Positions 15,271 to 24,840 of a DNA stretch of 64,000 bases are shown here, piece after piece; position 1 is the first letter of the stretch; each line of letters starts with the position of its first letter. The position numbers were made by a program, and so were the translations under genes. The notes under the pieces are model-generated. The model was not told where the DNA came from. It did not search any database and saw only the letters and a list, made by a program, of their open reading frames with translations. Source of the DNA: CAZPMC01 sp964587755 (GTDB taxonomy: Bacteria; Bacillota; Clostridia; Acetivibrionales; DTU013); assembly GCA_964587755.1 (NCBI GenBank), contig CAZPMC010000004.1, positions 30,719 through 94,718 on the forward strand. Direction: 5' to 3'.

Positions 15271-17472
15271 TTGGCTACATCAAGTCTTGCTCTAAAAAAA
15301 AGATTGATTATAATTCTTATAGTATTCACTGCTGTTGTTGCGGTATTATTGGTAAGACTTAGCTACATTCAATTTGTTCAGGGAGAAGAACTGCAAAAGA
15401 AGGCATTTGTACAGCAAAACTCAAGCAGAACAATCAGCCCCATAAGGGGTACTATCTATGACCGGAATGGTAAAAAGCTTGCTATAAGCGTGCAGGCTGC
15501 TACTATATCCTGTAATCCCAATGACATAAAAAACAGCAATACTAAGCTGACAGTTGACGAAATAGCAGACGAGCTTGCACCGATACTAGAAATAGATAGA
15601 GACACACTTTATAAAATGATAACGAAAAATGTTAACCATGTCACTTTGAAGAGAAAAGTCAGCAAGGAGACGGAAGACAACGTCAGGAGGTGGGTATCCT
15701 CAAATAAAGTAAAAGGCATAAATATCGATGAGGATGCAAAAAGGTATTATCCTAACGGAAATCTTGTATCCCATGTTTTAGGCTTTACAGGCAACGATAA
15801 CCAGGGCTTGCAAGGCGGTATAGAGGACGTAATGGAAAAGTACCTCAAAGGTGTCCCCGGTAAAATACTTAGTGAAGTGGATTCAAGAAGCAGAGCCATA
15901 CCCTTTGAGTCAGAAAAACGCATTGATGCTGAAGACGGGCTAAACGTGGTGCTTACAATTGATGAGACAATACAGTATCTTGTATCTAAATCCCTTGACA
16001 AAGCCATAGAAGATTACAATGTCAAGCAGGGGGCAGTTGGGATAGTAATGGATCCCAACAATGGAGATATTTTAGCACTTGTTTCAAAGCCAGACTATGA
16101 TTTAAACAATCCCTATGCATTTCCAGAATCCATAGAGGGACTGGATAAGTCTCAATGGATTGAGAGAAGCAGCGAGTCGGTAAATATACTAAGTAGTACC
16201 GTGTGGAGAAATAAGGCGATTTCAGACACATATGAACCCGGTTCTACATTTAAATCATTCACCACTGCAGCAGGTATCGAGGAAGGTGTTATAGGACCTG
16301 ATACTATTACAGATGATCTTCCCATAAAGGTACCGGGGTGGCCGAACCCTATCTATTGCTGGAGAAGGCCAAGAGTACACGGCTCGGAGACGTTTCGTGA
16401 GGCAGTCTATAATTCTTGTAACCCGGCATTTGTTAAAGTGGCACAGAGCTTGGGCATAAACCGCTTTTACAACTATGTTAAGGCTTTTGGCTTCACTGAA
16501 AAAACTGGTATAGAGCTAAAAGGTGAAGGAAAATCGATATTTCAGGAAAAACCAAAGGAAATTGACATGGCTGTGGCATCTTTCGGACAAAGGTTTACCA
16601 TAACTCCCCTACAGCTGGCTTGCGGGTATACGGCAATAGTAAATGGGGGAAAGCTCATGAAGCCCCGTCTTATAAAAGAGCTTACCGATTCTGATGGAAA
16701 TGTTGTTAAAACATTTGAGCCTGAGGTTGTTAGGACAGTAATATCAAAGAAAACATCAGACACAGTGAAGGATATTTTGGAAGGAGTTGTGTCGACTCCT
16801 AACGGAACCGGTAATAATGCTTATGTAAAAGGATACAGAATCGGTGGGAAGACAGGTACATCGCAAACCACCAGGGCAGATGTTCATATTGCATCCTTTT
16901 GCGGGTTCGCCCCGGCAGATGACCCCCAAATAATAACTCTTGTAGTGCTGTTCGACCCTAAGGGCGATTCATACATGGGAGGTGTTATTGCAGCTCCCTT
17001 AGCAGGTAAGATTATGGAGGATGTCCTTAATTACATGCAGGTTGAGAGGAAGTACACCAAGGAAGATTTGGAGTTAATGACAAAGGAAGTAATGGTACCT
17101 GATGTAGAAGGTAAAACAGTTGATGAAGCAGCAGCCAGTCTTAGGAGTGCAAACTTAAGCTACAAAATTGAAGGTAACCAGGATGGCTCCAATAAAGTTG
17201 TAGAACAAATGCCAAAGGCTGATGCGGTAATTCCTGAGAAGTCGGTTGTAATACTATATACATATAAGCCAAAGCAACAGCCAACTGTTGAAATGCCTGA
17301 TCTTAAAAATAAGACAATGTCAGAGGCTATCGAGGCTTTGAAGCGTGTGGGATTAAATATTAAAATAAGTGGCACGGGAGTAGTATTTAAACAGCAGTAC
17401 GAGCCCGGTACCATTGTAAATAAGGGAGAGGTGATTGAGGTAGATTTCAAGAATATGGATAATATCGAGTAA
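15271..17472 (+). CDS. Class B penicillin-binding protein with two PASTA domains (SpoVD/FtsI type)
   Basis: A 733-residue transpeptidase anchored by one N-terminal membrane segment (about residues 10-30). The dimerisation domain starts at SPIRGTIYDRNG. The transpeptidase domain has the serine motif PGSTFKSF (about residue 328), YNSCNPAF as the SxN-type motif and GGKTGTS (about residue 530). Two PASTA domains follow (from about 610 and 675). It crosslinks septal or spore-cortex peptidoglycan with its SEDS partner. Only one PBP lies here, unlike Bacillus with pbpB plus spoVD, so it may serve vegetative division, sporulation or both. The start is TTG behind GGAGGGG. Confidence 0.92.
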   Translation: MATSSLALKKRLIIILIVFTAVVAVLLVRLSYIQFVQGEELQKKAFVQQNSSRTISPIRGTIYDRNGKKLAISVQAATISCNPNDIKNSNTKLTVDEIADELAPILEIDRDTLYKMITKNVNHVTLKRKVSKETEDNVRRWVSSNKVKGINIDEDAKRYYPNGNLVSHVLGFTGNDNQGLQGGIEDVMEKYLKGVPGKILSEVDSRSRAIPFESEKRIDAEDGLNVVLTIDETIQYLVSKSLDKAIEDYNVKQGAVGIVMDPNNGDILALVSKPDYDLNNPYAFPESIEGLDKSQWIERSSESVNILSSTVWRNKAISDTYEPGSTFKSFTTAAGIEEGVIGPDTITDDLPIKVPGWPNPIYCWRRPRVHGSETFREAVYNSCNPAFVKVAQSLGINRFYNYVKAFGFTEKTGIELKGEGKSIFQEKPKEIDMAVASFGQRFTITPLQLACGYTAIVNGGKLMKPRLIKELTDSDGNVVKTFEPEVVRTVISKKTSDTVKDILEGVVSTPNGTGNNAYVKGYRIGGKTGTSQTTRADVHIASFCGFAPADDPQIITLVVLFDPKGDSYMGGVIAAPLAGKIMEDVLNYMQVERKYTKEDLELMTKEVMVPDVEGKTVDEAAASLRSANLSYKIEGNQDGSNKVVEQMPKADAVIPEKSVVILYTYKPKQQPTVEMPDLKNKTMSEAIEALKRVGLNIKISGTGVVFKQQYEPGTIVNKGEVIEVDFKNMDNIE

Positions 17473-17484
17473 AGGGTGGTAAAT

Positions 17485-18939
17485 GTGTTATTGGCTGAGC
17501 TGGTCAGGAACTTAAACTTCCTCAGTATCAGAGACGACACAAATGTTGACATTACAGGCATAGCATATGATTCCAGAAAAGTTAAAAAGGGTTTTATGTT
17601 TGTCTGTATAGACGGTACCTTGACCGACGGACACAGGTTTGCAGCCCAGGCGATGGAGAACGGGGCTTCTGCATTAATTTTAGAAAAGGATTTGCCTGAT
17701 ATAAACTGTGTGCCGGTAGTAAAAGTAAAGAATGCACGTCATGCCCTTGCATGTATTTCAGATAAATTTTATGGACACCCTTCAGGTAAGGTAAGAGTAA
17801 TCGGGATAACAGGTACAAAGGGGAAAACCACCACCACCTTCATGTTGAAGTCAATACTGGAGGCTTCGGGCAGAAAGGTCGGGATGATTGGAACACTAGG
17901 GACAGTAATAGGAGACAGGATATTATATTCGGAGAGAACTACACCTGAGTCTCTTGATCTTCAGGGCATTCTTGCCATGATGGTTTCGGAGGGTGTTGAG
18001 GATGTGGTTATGGAGGTTTCTTCACAGGGACTGGCACTTGAGAGAGTAAGCTTTTGTGAATTCGATATAGGGGTGTTCACCAACCTCTCCCGGGATCATA
18101 TTGGAGACAGAGAGCACAAATCCATGGAGGATTACCTCCTGGCAAAATGCAGGCTTTTTAAAATGTGCAAAAAGGGTATTATTAATATAGATAATAAATA
18201 CGGACCCAGGGTGCAAAAAGAGGCGGAGTGTGAGGTATTAACCTTTGGGATTGATGAAAAGGCAGACATAATGGCTTCAAATATTGTCAAGCTGCCCCAA
18301 AGTGTAGAGTTTAACCTAACCTCTAGGTGGTATGATGGAAAGTTCAGTGTAAGCATACCTGGCAGATTCAGCGTTTATAACTCCCTGGCGGCTATTGGAG
18401 TGTGCGGACAGCTTGGGATACAAAAGGAAGCAGTTGTGGCAGGGCTTTCGGATGTACGGGTCCCCGGAAGGGCTGAATTAGTAGACACGGGACGTGATTT
18501 TAGCGTTATAATTGATTATGCTCATACACCGGACAGCTTGGAAAACATTCTGTCCTCAGTCAAAGACTATACTACCGGCAATGTAATATGTGTCTTTGGA
18601 TGCGGAGGTGACAGGGACAAGAAAAAAAGACCTATGATGGGCGAAATATCAGGACGACTCGCAGATTATACTGTAATTACCTCTGATAATCCACGCACTG
18701 AGAAGCCTGATGATATAATAAAGGAAATTGAAGAAGGAATAAAGGGGGTCAACGGAAAATATATATGCATCAATGATCGCAGGCAGGCAATCAGACATGC
18801 GCTTACAATAGCTCAAAAAGGGGACACTATAGTACTTGCAGGCAAAGGACACGAAACATATCAGACATTTAAGGATAAGACAGTTCATTTTGATGAAAGG
18901 GAAATTGTTCGTGAATTGCTGTACGATGATATAAACTAA
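17485..18939 (+). CDS. murE: UDP-MurNAc-L-Ala-D-Glu--2,6-diaminopimelate ligase
   Basis: MurE adds meso-diaminopimelate to UDP-MurNAc-Ala-Glu in the cytoplasm. The protein has about 484 residues. It has the N-terminal UDP-binding segment GIAYDSRKVKKGFMFV, the ATP P-loop GTKGKTTT (about residue 115), EVSSQGLALERV, and DNPRTEKP (about residue 407), the motif that selects DAP over lysine. I take the GTG at 17485 (GGGTGG five bases upstream); a GTG at 17476 is also in frame. It is tightly spaced with the PBP and murF genes. Confidence 0.95.
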   Translation: MLLAELVRNLNFLSIRDDTNVDITGIAYDSRKVKKGFMFVCIDGTLTDGHRFAAQAMENGASALILEKDLPDINCVPVVKVKNARHALACISDKFYGHPSGKVRVIGITGTKGKTTTTFMLKSILEASGRKVGMIGTLGTVIGDRILYSERTTPESLDLQGILAMMVSEGVEDVVMEVSSQGLALERVSFCEFDIGVFTNLSRDHIGDREHKSMEDYLLAKCRLFKMCKKGIINIDNKYGPRVQKEAECEVLTFGIDEKADIMASNIVKLPQSVEFNLTSRWYDGKFSVSIPGRFSVYNSLAAIGVCGQLGIQKEAVVAGLSDVRVPGRAELVDTGRDFSVIIDYAHTPDSLENILSSVKDYTTGNVICVFGCGGDRDKKKRPMMGEISGRLADYTVITSDNPRTEKPDDIIKEIEEGIKGVNGKYICINDRRQAIRHALTIAQKGDTIVLAGKGHETYQTFKDKTVHFDEREIVRELLYDDIN

Positions 18940-18952
18940 AGGAGCAAACATA

Positions 18953-20329
18953 ATGGTTCATTTGACTTTGGAAGAGATATTAAAGGCAACTGGCGGAAAG
19001 CTTATCGGGGAATGCCTGTGTATTGAGGTTGCCGGCATATCGACGGATTCCAGGAGTATTGAAAAGGGCAACCTTTTTATACCGCTTAAAGGAGAAAACT
19101 TCGACGGGCATGATTATATAGGCAGTGCTTTTGAAAGTGGTGCTGTATTATCACTTACTGAAAAAAAGACTGTGCATTTCCCGGGAAAGCCTTTAGTTAT
19201 CGTTGATAACACGTTAGAGGCATTACAGGATTTAGCGTCCTGTTACAGGAATAAGTTTTCTATTCCATTTGTCGGCATTACGGGAAGTGTAGGAAAAACC
19301 AGTACAAAGGAAATGGTATCAAAGGTTCTCAGTCAGAAATTCAATGTACTGCGAAATGAAGGAAATCTCAATAATGAAATAGGAGTTCCACTCACAGTTT
19401 TCAGACTTGAAAAAAGTCACGAAGCAGCTGTTCTGGAAATGGGCATGAGTGATTTTGGAGAAATCAGTGTACTGGCTTCTATTGTAAAGCCAAAGGTCGG
19501 GATAATAACCAACATAGGCATATCTCATATAGAAAAGCTGGGCTCAAGGCAAAACATTCTAAAGGCTAAACTGGAGCTTTTAGAGGGTATGACTCCCGAC
19601 GGCTTACTCATTTTAAACGGTGACGATGTTATGCTCAACGGAGTTAAAGGACTGCTGTCACAAAGAACTGTTTCTTATGGACTTGAAGAAGGTGCGGATT
19701 ATTTAGCGTACAATATTAATTCCTTTGGGGAAGAGGGAATATATTTTGATGTCACGGTAGACGGGCAGGATTACACCATATATATACCATCACCGGGAGT
19801 GCATAACGTATACAACGCTTTGGCGGCAGTTGCAACAGGACGTGAGTTGGGCATACCCATGAAAGACATTATAAAGGGCATTTCAATGTTCAGCCCTGAA
19901 AAAATGCGTCTTAATATCATCAAGGCAAATGGATTGAAGGTGCTAAATGATACATATAATTCCAGTCCTCAGTCTGTTAGAGCTGCTTTAAGCGTATTAG
20001 AGGAAATTGAAGGAAGCAGAAAAATAGCTGTACTGGGCGACATGCTTGAGCTCGGAGAATGGGCAAAGAGCTCACATACAGAGATAGGCAGGTTTGCAGC
20101 CGATATGCTCCTGGATTATATTATAACCGTTGGCCCGGCAGCTGCAAATATTGTAAAAGGTGCTATAGAAAGTGGATTTTCTTCCGAGAGGGCAGCTTCA
20201 TTTGAAAACAATACGGATGCTTTGAATTATTTGCTGGCAATACTACAAAAAGGCGATGCAGTTTTGATTAAAGGCTCAAGAGGCATGAAGATGGAGGAAA
20301 TTGTAAATTCATTAACTGCTGAGGGCTAA
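18953..20329 (+). CDS. murF: UDP-MurNAc-tripeptide--D-Ala-D-Ala ligase
   Basis: MurF adds D-Ala-D-Ala to UDP-MurNAc-tripeptide. The protein has 458 residues and the three Mur-ligase domains: N-terminal STDSRSIEKGNLFIPLKGENFDGHDY, the P-loop GITGSVGKTSTKEM (about residues 105-118), NLNNEIGVP, and the C-terminal NDTYNSSPQSVRAAL (about residue 330) with VLGDMLELG. AAGGAG precedes the ATG. It lies 13 bases after murE and 18 before mraY. Confidence 0.95.
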   Translation: MVHLTLEEILKATGGKLIGECLCIEVAGISTDSRSIEKGNLFIPLKGENFDGHDYIGSAFESGAVLSLTEKKTVHFPGKPLVIVDNTLEALQDLASCYRNKFSIPFVGITGSVGKTSTKEMVSKVLSQKFNVLRNEGNLNNEIGVPLTVFRLEKSHEAAVLEMGMSDFGEISVLASIVKPKVGIITNIGISHIEKLGSRQNILKAKLELLEGMTPDGLLILNGDDVMLNGVKGLLSQRTVSYGLEEGADYLAYNINSFGEEGIYFDVTVDGQDYTIYIPSPGVHNVYNALAAVATGRELGIPMKDIIKGISMFSPEKMRLNIIKANGLKVLNDTYNSSPQSVRAALSVLEEIEGSRKIAVLGDMLELGEWAKSSHTEIGRFAADMLLDYIITVGPAAANIVKGAIESGFSSERAASFENNTDALNYLLAILQKGDAVLIKGSRGMKMEEIVNSLTAEG

Positions 20330-20347
20330 AGATACGGGGGTATTTAG

Positions 20348-21343
20348 TTGGGAATTAACTTATTTTCGTCAAATCATGTTTTAGCGTTTGTAGGAACTTT
20401 TTTACTGGCTCTTATAGCGGGTCCGGTAATTATTCCCTTGCTCAAACGGTTGAAATTCGGTCAAACAGTAAGAGAAGACGGACCGGCTACTCACTTAAAG
20501 AAGACGGGTATACCTACTATCGGGGGGTTAATATTTATTATACCCATGACCATAGCGGCATTGTTTTTTGCACCTCAGTATCCTGAGATTATCCCCATGC
20601 TTCTTGTAACTATTGGGTTTGCAGCAATCGGCTTTGTTGACGATTTTTTAAAGGTTGTCAAAAAGAATGCAGATGGTTTGAGTCCCAGACAGAAGACCTT
20701 CGGCTTAATTTTTGTATCAACTGCCTTTGCTGCATATGTTACATACAGCCCTAATTTAGGAACCGGAATGATTATACCGTTTTTGGGAATTGATGCGGTT
20801 GTTGAGCTTCCTATATGGCTGTTTATACCGCTGATTATATTCATTATGAATGCCATTACCAACTCAGTAAATATGACTGACGGTGTTGATGGCCTTGCAG
20901 CAGGGGTTACGCTTATAGTCGCAGTGTTTTTTACAATTGTTGCAATGGCAAAGACGGAATGGGAATTTGTAAAGCTGTTTTGCTCTATCACAGCAGGAGG
21001 ATGTCTGGGTTTTTTAGCCTTCAACATTTATCCTGCTAAGGTTATTATGGGAGACACAGGCTCTTTGGCTCTAGGGGGAGCTTTGGGGGCTGCTGCAGTA
21101 GTAATGAAAATGCCATGGATATTAGTTGTAGTCGGGGCAATATATGCTGTAGAAACTCTTTCTGTAATATTGCAGGTAGCTTCTTTTAAGCTGAGAGGCA
21201 AAAGAATATTTAAAATGGCCCCTTTACATCATCACTTTGAATTGTCAGGATGGAAAGAAACTAAGGTCACAACGGTCTTTTGGCTAATTACCATAGTGCT
21301 TTGCTTCGTAGGATTTGCCACACTGGGGTTTAAATTTATCTAG
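20348..21343 (+). CDS. mraY: Phospho-N-acetylmuramoyl-pentapeptide-transferase
   Basis: MraY makes lipid I from UDP-MurNAc-pentapeptide and undecaprenyl phosphate at the inner membrane face. The 331 residues form about ten membrane segments. Family signatures are KKTGIPTIGGLIFI, the catalytic aspartate pair in GFVDDFLKV (about residues 95-103), NSVNMTDGVDGLA, MGDTGSLALGGAL and the late APLHHHFELSGWKET. The start is TTG with GGGGG upstream. Standard length. Confidence 0.97.
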   Translation: MGINLFSSNHVLAFVGTFLLALIAGPVIIPLLKRLKFGQTVREDGPATHLKKTGIPTIGGLIFIIPMTIAALFFAPQYPEIIPMLLVTIGFAAIGFVDDFLKVVKKNADGLSPRQKTFGLIFVSTAFAAYVTYSPNLGTGMIIPFLGIDAVVELPIWLFIPLIIFIMNAITNSVNMTDGVDGLAAGVTLIVAVFFTIVAMAKTEWEFVKLFCSITAGGCLGFLAFNIYPAKVIMGDTGSLALGGALGAAAVVMKMPWILVVVGAIYAVETLSVILQVASFKLRGKRIFKMAPLHHHFELSGWKETKVTTVFWLITIVLCFVGFATLGFKFI

Positions 21344-21377
21344 ACACTTGTGCAGCAGGGTTTTTAGGAGGATAAGT

Positions 21378-22487
21378 ATGAATGAAAAAAAACCATTCGA
21401 TTTCTGGTTATTTATTACGGTATTAATTTTGTTATCGCTGGGCTTGATTATGGTCTTTAGTGCCAGTGCTCCTACTGCTGAAAAGGAATTCAACGACATA
21501 TACCACATTATAAAAAGGCAGCTTGTATTTGCAGTTCTCGGTGTAGGTGCAATGCTTTTTGCAGCAAACTATGATTACAGAAAAATCGGTAAAAAAACTG
21601 TAAACGGGCTTATGGTTGCCTCTGTCATTTTGCTTATACTGGTTTTGATACCCGGTATAGGAGTAGAGAGAAACAAATCATGGAGATGGATAGAGATCGG
21701 CGGTATTCAGTTTCAACCTTCTGAAATGGCGAAGCTTGCTCTTATTCTTTTTTTTGCATATTATTTATCAAAACGCAAAAAACCTCTCAAATCGTTTTTT
21801 GGTGACCTAATGCCATATCTTTTTGTAACAGGTGTGATTGCAGTGCTCCTACTGCTAGAAACACATCTTAGTGCTACTATCATAATGATTTCTATCGCTG
21901 CAATCATGCTGTTTGTAGCAGGTGCGAAAATAAGACATTTTCTCATTTTAGTGGCCCCGGTGACTGCTGCTATTACGGCTGTTATTATGTTTACAGACTA
22001 TATGACCCCGCGGATAAATGCGTTTATTGACCCATGGAGCAATCCGTTGGGGGAAGGCTGGCAGACGATACAATCTCTTTATGCCATCGGTTCCGGAGGC
22101 TTGTTTGGGAGAGGCTTGGGGCAAAGTATGCAGAAGTTTGGTTACATTCCATATGCCCATAATGATTATATTTTCTCCATATTAGCTGAGGAACTGGGTT
22201 TTATCGGTGTAGTTTCTGTTCTGCTTTTATACATGATTTTCATTTGGAGGGGCATAAAAATAGCTGTTCACGCTCAGGATACATACGGCAGTCTAATTGC
22301 AACAGGAATAACTGCTCTTATCGCCGTACAAAGTCTTTTTAATGTTGCAGTTGTCACCAATACCGTACCGCCTACCGGTGTTTCCCTTCCTTTCTTCAGT
22401 TCAGGCGGGACTTCCCTGGTCCTCTTTTTGGTTGAGGTCGGGATATTGCTGAATATATCACGATATTCCAGCTATGAAAGAATCTGA
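21378..22487 (+). CDS. ftsW: Cell division SEDS polymerase FtsW
   Basis: A 369-residue polytopic glycosyltransferase that polymerises lipid II at the septum with the class B PBP encoded three genes upstream. SEDS features are MVFSASAPTAEKEF, RWIEIGGIQFQPSEMAKLAL, SLYAIGSGGLFGRGLGQSMQKFGYIPYAHNDYIFS with the conserved Asp/Glu region, and the late GVSLPFFSSGGTSL. I chose the ATG at 21378 (AGGAGG 7 bases upstream), not the in-frame start at 21315, which would overlap mraY. Confidence 0.95.
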   Translation: MNEKKPFDFWLFITVLILLSLGLIMVFSASAPTAEKEFNDIYHIIKRQLVFAVLGVGAMLFAANYDYRKIGKKTVNGLMVASVILLILVLIPGIGVERNKSWRWIEIGGIQFQPSEMAKLALILFFAYYLSKRKKPLKSFFGDLMPYLFVTGVIAVLLLLETHLSATIIMISIAAIMLFVAGAKIRHFLILVAPVTAAITAVIMFTDYMTPRINAFIDPWSNPLGEGWQTIQSLYAIGSGGLFGRGLGQSMQKFGYIPYAHNDYIFSILAEELGFIGVVSVLLLYMIFIWRGIKIAVHAQDTYGSLIATGITALIAVQSLFNVAVVTNTVPPTGVSLPFFSSGGTSLVLFLVEVGILLNISRYSSYERI

Positions 22488-22536
22488 ACACATTACTTAA
22501 GCCTCGCATAAAATAAACTGTGTGCGAGGTGTTTTT

Positions 22537-22884
22537 ATGAGCAAATTTGTTATAAACGGAGGCGCCAAGCTTGAAGGCGAAATTGTGGTCGAAGGCGCCA
22601 AAAACTCTGTCTTGCCGATTCTTGCCGCGTCACTATTAAACGGCGGGGAGAGCATAATTAGAAATTGTCCTGTTTTAAGGGATGTGGAGGTAATGCTTGA
22701 AATATTAAAAAGCATAGGATGTAAAGCCAAAATGGAAGGGGATACGATAACAATAAACTCGTCTAACATTACAAAGACAAAAATACCAGTTGAGTTAGCT
22801 GCTGAGATGCGCTCCTCCATTATTTTTTTGGGGCCTATGCTGGCAAGATGCGGCAAAGTGACTATTAGCTACCCGGGTGGGTAG
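22537..22884 (+). pseudogene. murA: murA 5' fragment, truncated before the catalytic cysteine
   Basis: The first 115 or so residues match UDP-GlcNAc enolpyruvyl transferase: FVINGGAKLEGEIVVEGAKNS (with the conserved K/N of the active site), AASLLNGGES and RSSIIFLGPMLARCGKVTISYPGG. The frame then stops (TAG) at the place where intact MurA has GGC(T/A)IGARP with the catalytic cysteine, and no MurA sequence resumes in any frame. A full enzyme has about 420 residues, so this copy cannot be active. The stop lies inside a perfect 20-bp palindrome (AGCTACCC-GGGT-GGGTAGCT). True decay, recombination or a misassembly are all possible. A functional murA must be elsewhere. Confidence 0.85.
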
Positions 22885-22887
22885 CTT
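22868..22887. repeat. 20-bp perfect palindrome at the murA break point
   Basis: AGCTACCC and GGGTAGCT flank a 4-base GGGT loop. The stop codon of the murA fragment is in the 3' arm. No T-run follows, so a terminator role is weak. Confidence 0.75.
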
Positions 22888-23007
22888 ACTTTATTGACAG
22901 TTGAGAATTATGAAATTGCCGATAGTCATTTAAAGATATCAAAAAATAATGTATAATCTAATTTGTGTATGTCTTTATGTAATCACTTTGGGGGTATAAA
23001 ATACACA

Positions 23008-23622
23008 ATGAACGATGAAGAGCAGATTCTGATTGGCAGGTCAAAAGCAGGCGATGTTGCTGCTTTTGAAGAACTGATAGCAGTTTATCAAAAAAAAATA
23101 TTTAATCTGACCTATAGAATGTTGGGCAATCTAAATGATGCAGACGATTTAACACAGGAAACGTTTATTAGAGTCTTTAGATCCATTGCTAACTTTAAAG
23201 GAGAGTCATCCTTTTCTACATGGATTTATAGGATTGCTACCAATGTTTGTCTTGACGAGCTCAGAAAAAGAAAAAACAAAAAAGCTATATCCCTGGATGA
23301 AGAGATTAAGATGGATGACGGTGAAATAAAACGGCAGATTGAAAGCGATGATCCTCTGCCTGATGAGATCGCCGAAAGAGAAGAGCTGCGTTTATTCGTT
23401 ACACAGGCTATAGAAAGCCTCCCAGAGGAGCAGCGGCTCATAATCTCCTTAAGAGACATTCAAGGTCTTTCTTATGATGAGATTGCACAGGTTCTTGATT
23501 GTCCCTCAGGCACTGTAAAATCAAGAATTAACAGGGCAAGACAAGCTCTAAAAAAGATTCTGCTAAGCAAGAGGGAACTTTTAGATTATGATTTCGTCAA
23601 AAATTATGAAAGGAGGATTTGA
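23008..23622 (+). CDS. ECF-type RNA polymerase sigma factor
   Basis: A 204-residue sigma-70 family protein with region 2 (YRMLGNLNDADDLTQETFIRVFRSI, FSTWIYRIATNVCLDELRKRK) and region 4 (LPEEQRLIISLRDIQGLSYDEIAQVLDCPSGTVKSRINRARQAL). It lacks regions 1 and 3, as extracytoplasmic-function factors do, and resembles the SigW group. Its last codons double as the AGGAGG site of the next gene, an anti-sigma factor, so the two are translationally close. I take the ATG at 23008; a TTG at 22963 is in frame. A TATAAT box lies at 22952-22957. Confidence 0.93.
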   Translation: MNDEEQILIGRSKAGDVAAFEELIAVYQKKIFNLTYRMLGNLNDADDLTQETFIRVFRSIANFKGESSFSTWIYRIATNVCLDELRKRKNKKAISLDEEIKMDDGEIKRQIESDDPLPDEIAEREELRLFVTQAIESLPEEQRLIISLRDIQGLSYDEIAQVLDCPSGTVKSRINRARQALKKILLSKRELLDYDFVKNYERRI

Positions 23623-23624
23623 GG

Positions 23625-24761
23625 ATGAAGAACTGCTCTGATTTCAGAGATAATATATGCGCATATATAGACAATGAATTGGCCGCTGATGAGAGAAATT
23701 CCTTTGAAAAGCATCTGGAAATTTGTCCTGAATGCAAAAGGGAAACAGAAGAAATGCGTTGTATTTTCGGACTGTGCGCCGATATTCCCCTTAAGGAGCT
23801 TCCTTGCGACTTCTCATCCGAATTGCACACAAAGCTGGTCGCAGTTGCCGAAAGACAGGACAATAAAATCATACCCATTAAAAAGTCCAAGAGCTATAAA
23901 ATTACCAGTGCAGTTGCATCGATTGCGGCATCCTTGCTTATAATCTTCCTGGCAGGTAACTTTTACAAATACGGAATCAATGCACCAAAGGGAACGAGCA
24001 GTGATTCTGCCTATTCGTTAGATCAAAATAACGAAATAAATCCAGCAGCTGGCATGCTTGATCAGGAGACGGCTAAAGAAGATGGCGGATTGTTTTCAAA
24101 AGCCATGAGCGAGGAAGCAAACGATACGGTAAGTGCTTTAGATGGCAAACCAGAAGCTGCTTTATTTGCTGACATGTACGAAGAATCTGATCGTTCCTAT
24201 GCCTTTGAAGAAAGCCGTGAGCTGGCTATTGCCGGAAGAAAACAGATGGCTATGCCTGAGACAGCATCAATAAAATATTCATCAATAACTCTGATGGCAG
24301 ATGACCCTGCTTCCGAGGTCTCAAAGATCAGGCAAATTGCCCTTTCAAATAATGCTGATGTCATAGAGAACAAATCCTTAGATGATGAATCTTCTGATAG
24401 TATAACTGCTTTTTCATTACCACCGGCTTCTGAAGCAGAGCAGAAGACAGAGCTAAATATTAAAATTCAGCATTCCCAATACGACAGGTTTATTGAGGAG
24501 CTTAAAGAGATATATGGAATAGCTGATTTGCAGGTAGGAGCATTTGTAGCTGAAGATATGTCAGAAATTTTAAGCACAAATATATCAATCTCCAATGATA
24601 TTGATAACCAAATACAAGAGTTAAGAAAAAACGACAGTGAGGAAAATACGGAAGAAATAAAAAAACTGCAGTCAGACAAGGAAAGTGTTGACAACCTGAT
24701 TGAGGAGATCAGATTAGGGTCAGATGAGGTAACTGTAAATATTTATATCAATAAAAAATAG
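23625..24761 (+). CDS. Anti-sigma factor with zinc finger (zf-HC2) and DUF4349-like extracellular domain
   Basis: About 378 residues. The cytoplasmic N-terminus has the zinc anti-sigma motif HLEICPEC (H-x3-C-x2-C, about residues 29-36). One membrane segment follows (about 90-110, AVASIAASLLIIFLAGNFY). The long extracellular part ends in a DUF4349-like region with a coiled coil (about 310-365, ISNDIDNQIQELRKN and on). By position it should hold the ECF sigma factor inactive until a signal on the outside releases it. The ATG at 23625 uses the AGGAGG inside the end of the sigma gene. A terminator follows at 24782. Confidence 0.85.
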   Translation: MKNCSDFRDNICAYIDNELAADERNSFEKHLEICPECKRETEEMRCIFGLCADIPLKELPCDFSSELHTKLVAVAERQDNKIIPIKKSKSYKITSAVASIAASLLIIFLAGNFYKYGINAPKGTSSDSAYSLDQNNEINPAAGMLDQETAKEDGGLFSKAMSEEANDTVSALDGKPEAALFADMYEESDRSYAFEESRELAIAGRKQMAMPETASIKYSSITLMADDPASEVSKIRQIALSNNADVIENKSLDDESSDSITAFSLPPASEAEQKTELNIKIQHSQYDRFIEELKEIYGIADLQVGAFVAEDMSEILSTNISISNDIDNQIQELRKNDSEENTEEIKKLQSDKESVDNLIEEIRLGSDEVTVNIYINKK

Positions 24762-24781
24762 CGTTATCAACCCGGAAATAG

Positions 24782-24811
24782 ACGGCAGCCATTTACGGCA
24801 GCCGTTTTTTT
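24782..24811 (+). terminator. Rho-independent terminator after the sigma/anti-sigma pair
   Basis: ACGGCAGCC (24782-24790) pairs with GGCAGCCGT (24797-24805) with one internal A-A mismatch, followed by seven Ts. Confidence 0.88.
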
Positions 24812-24840
24812 GTGTAGAATAATCAAGCGGAGGTTTTTTT

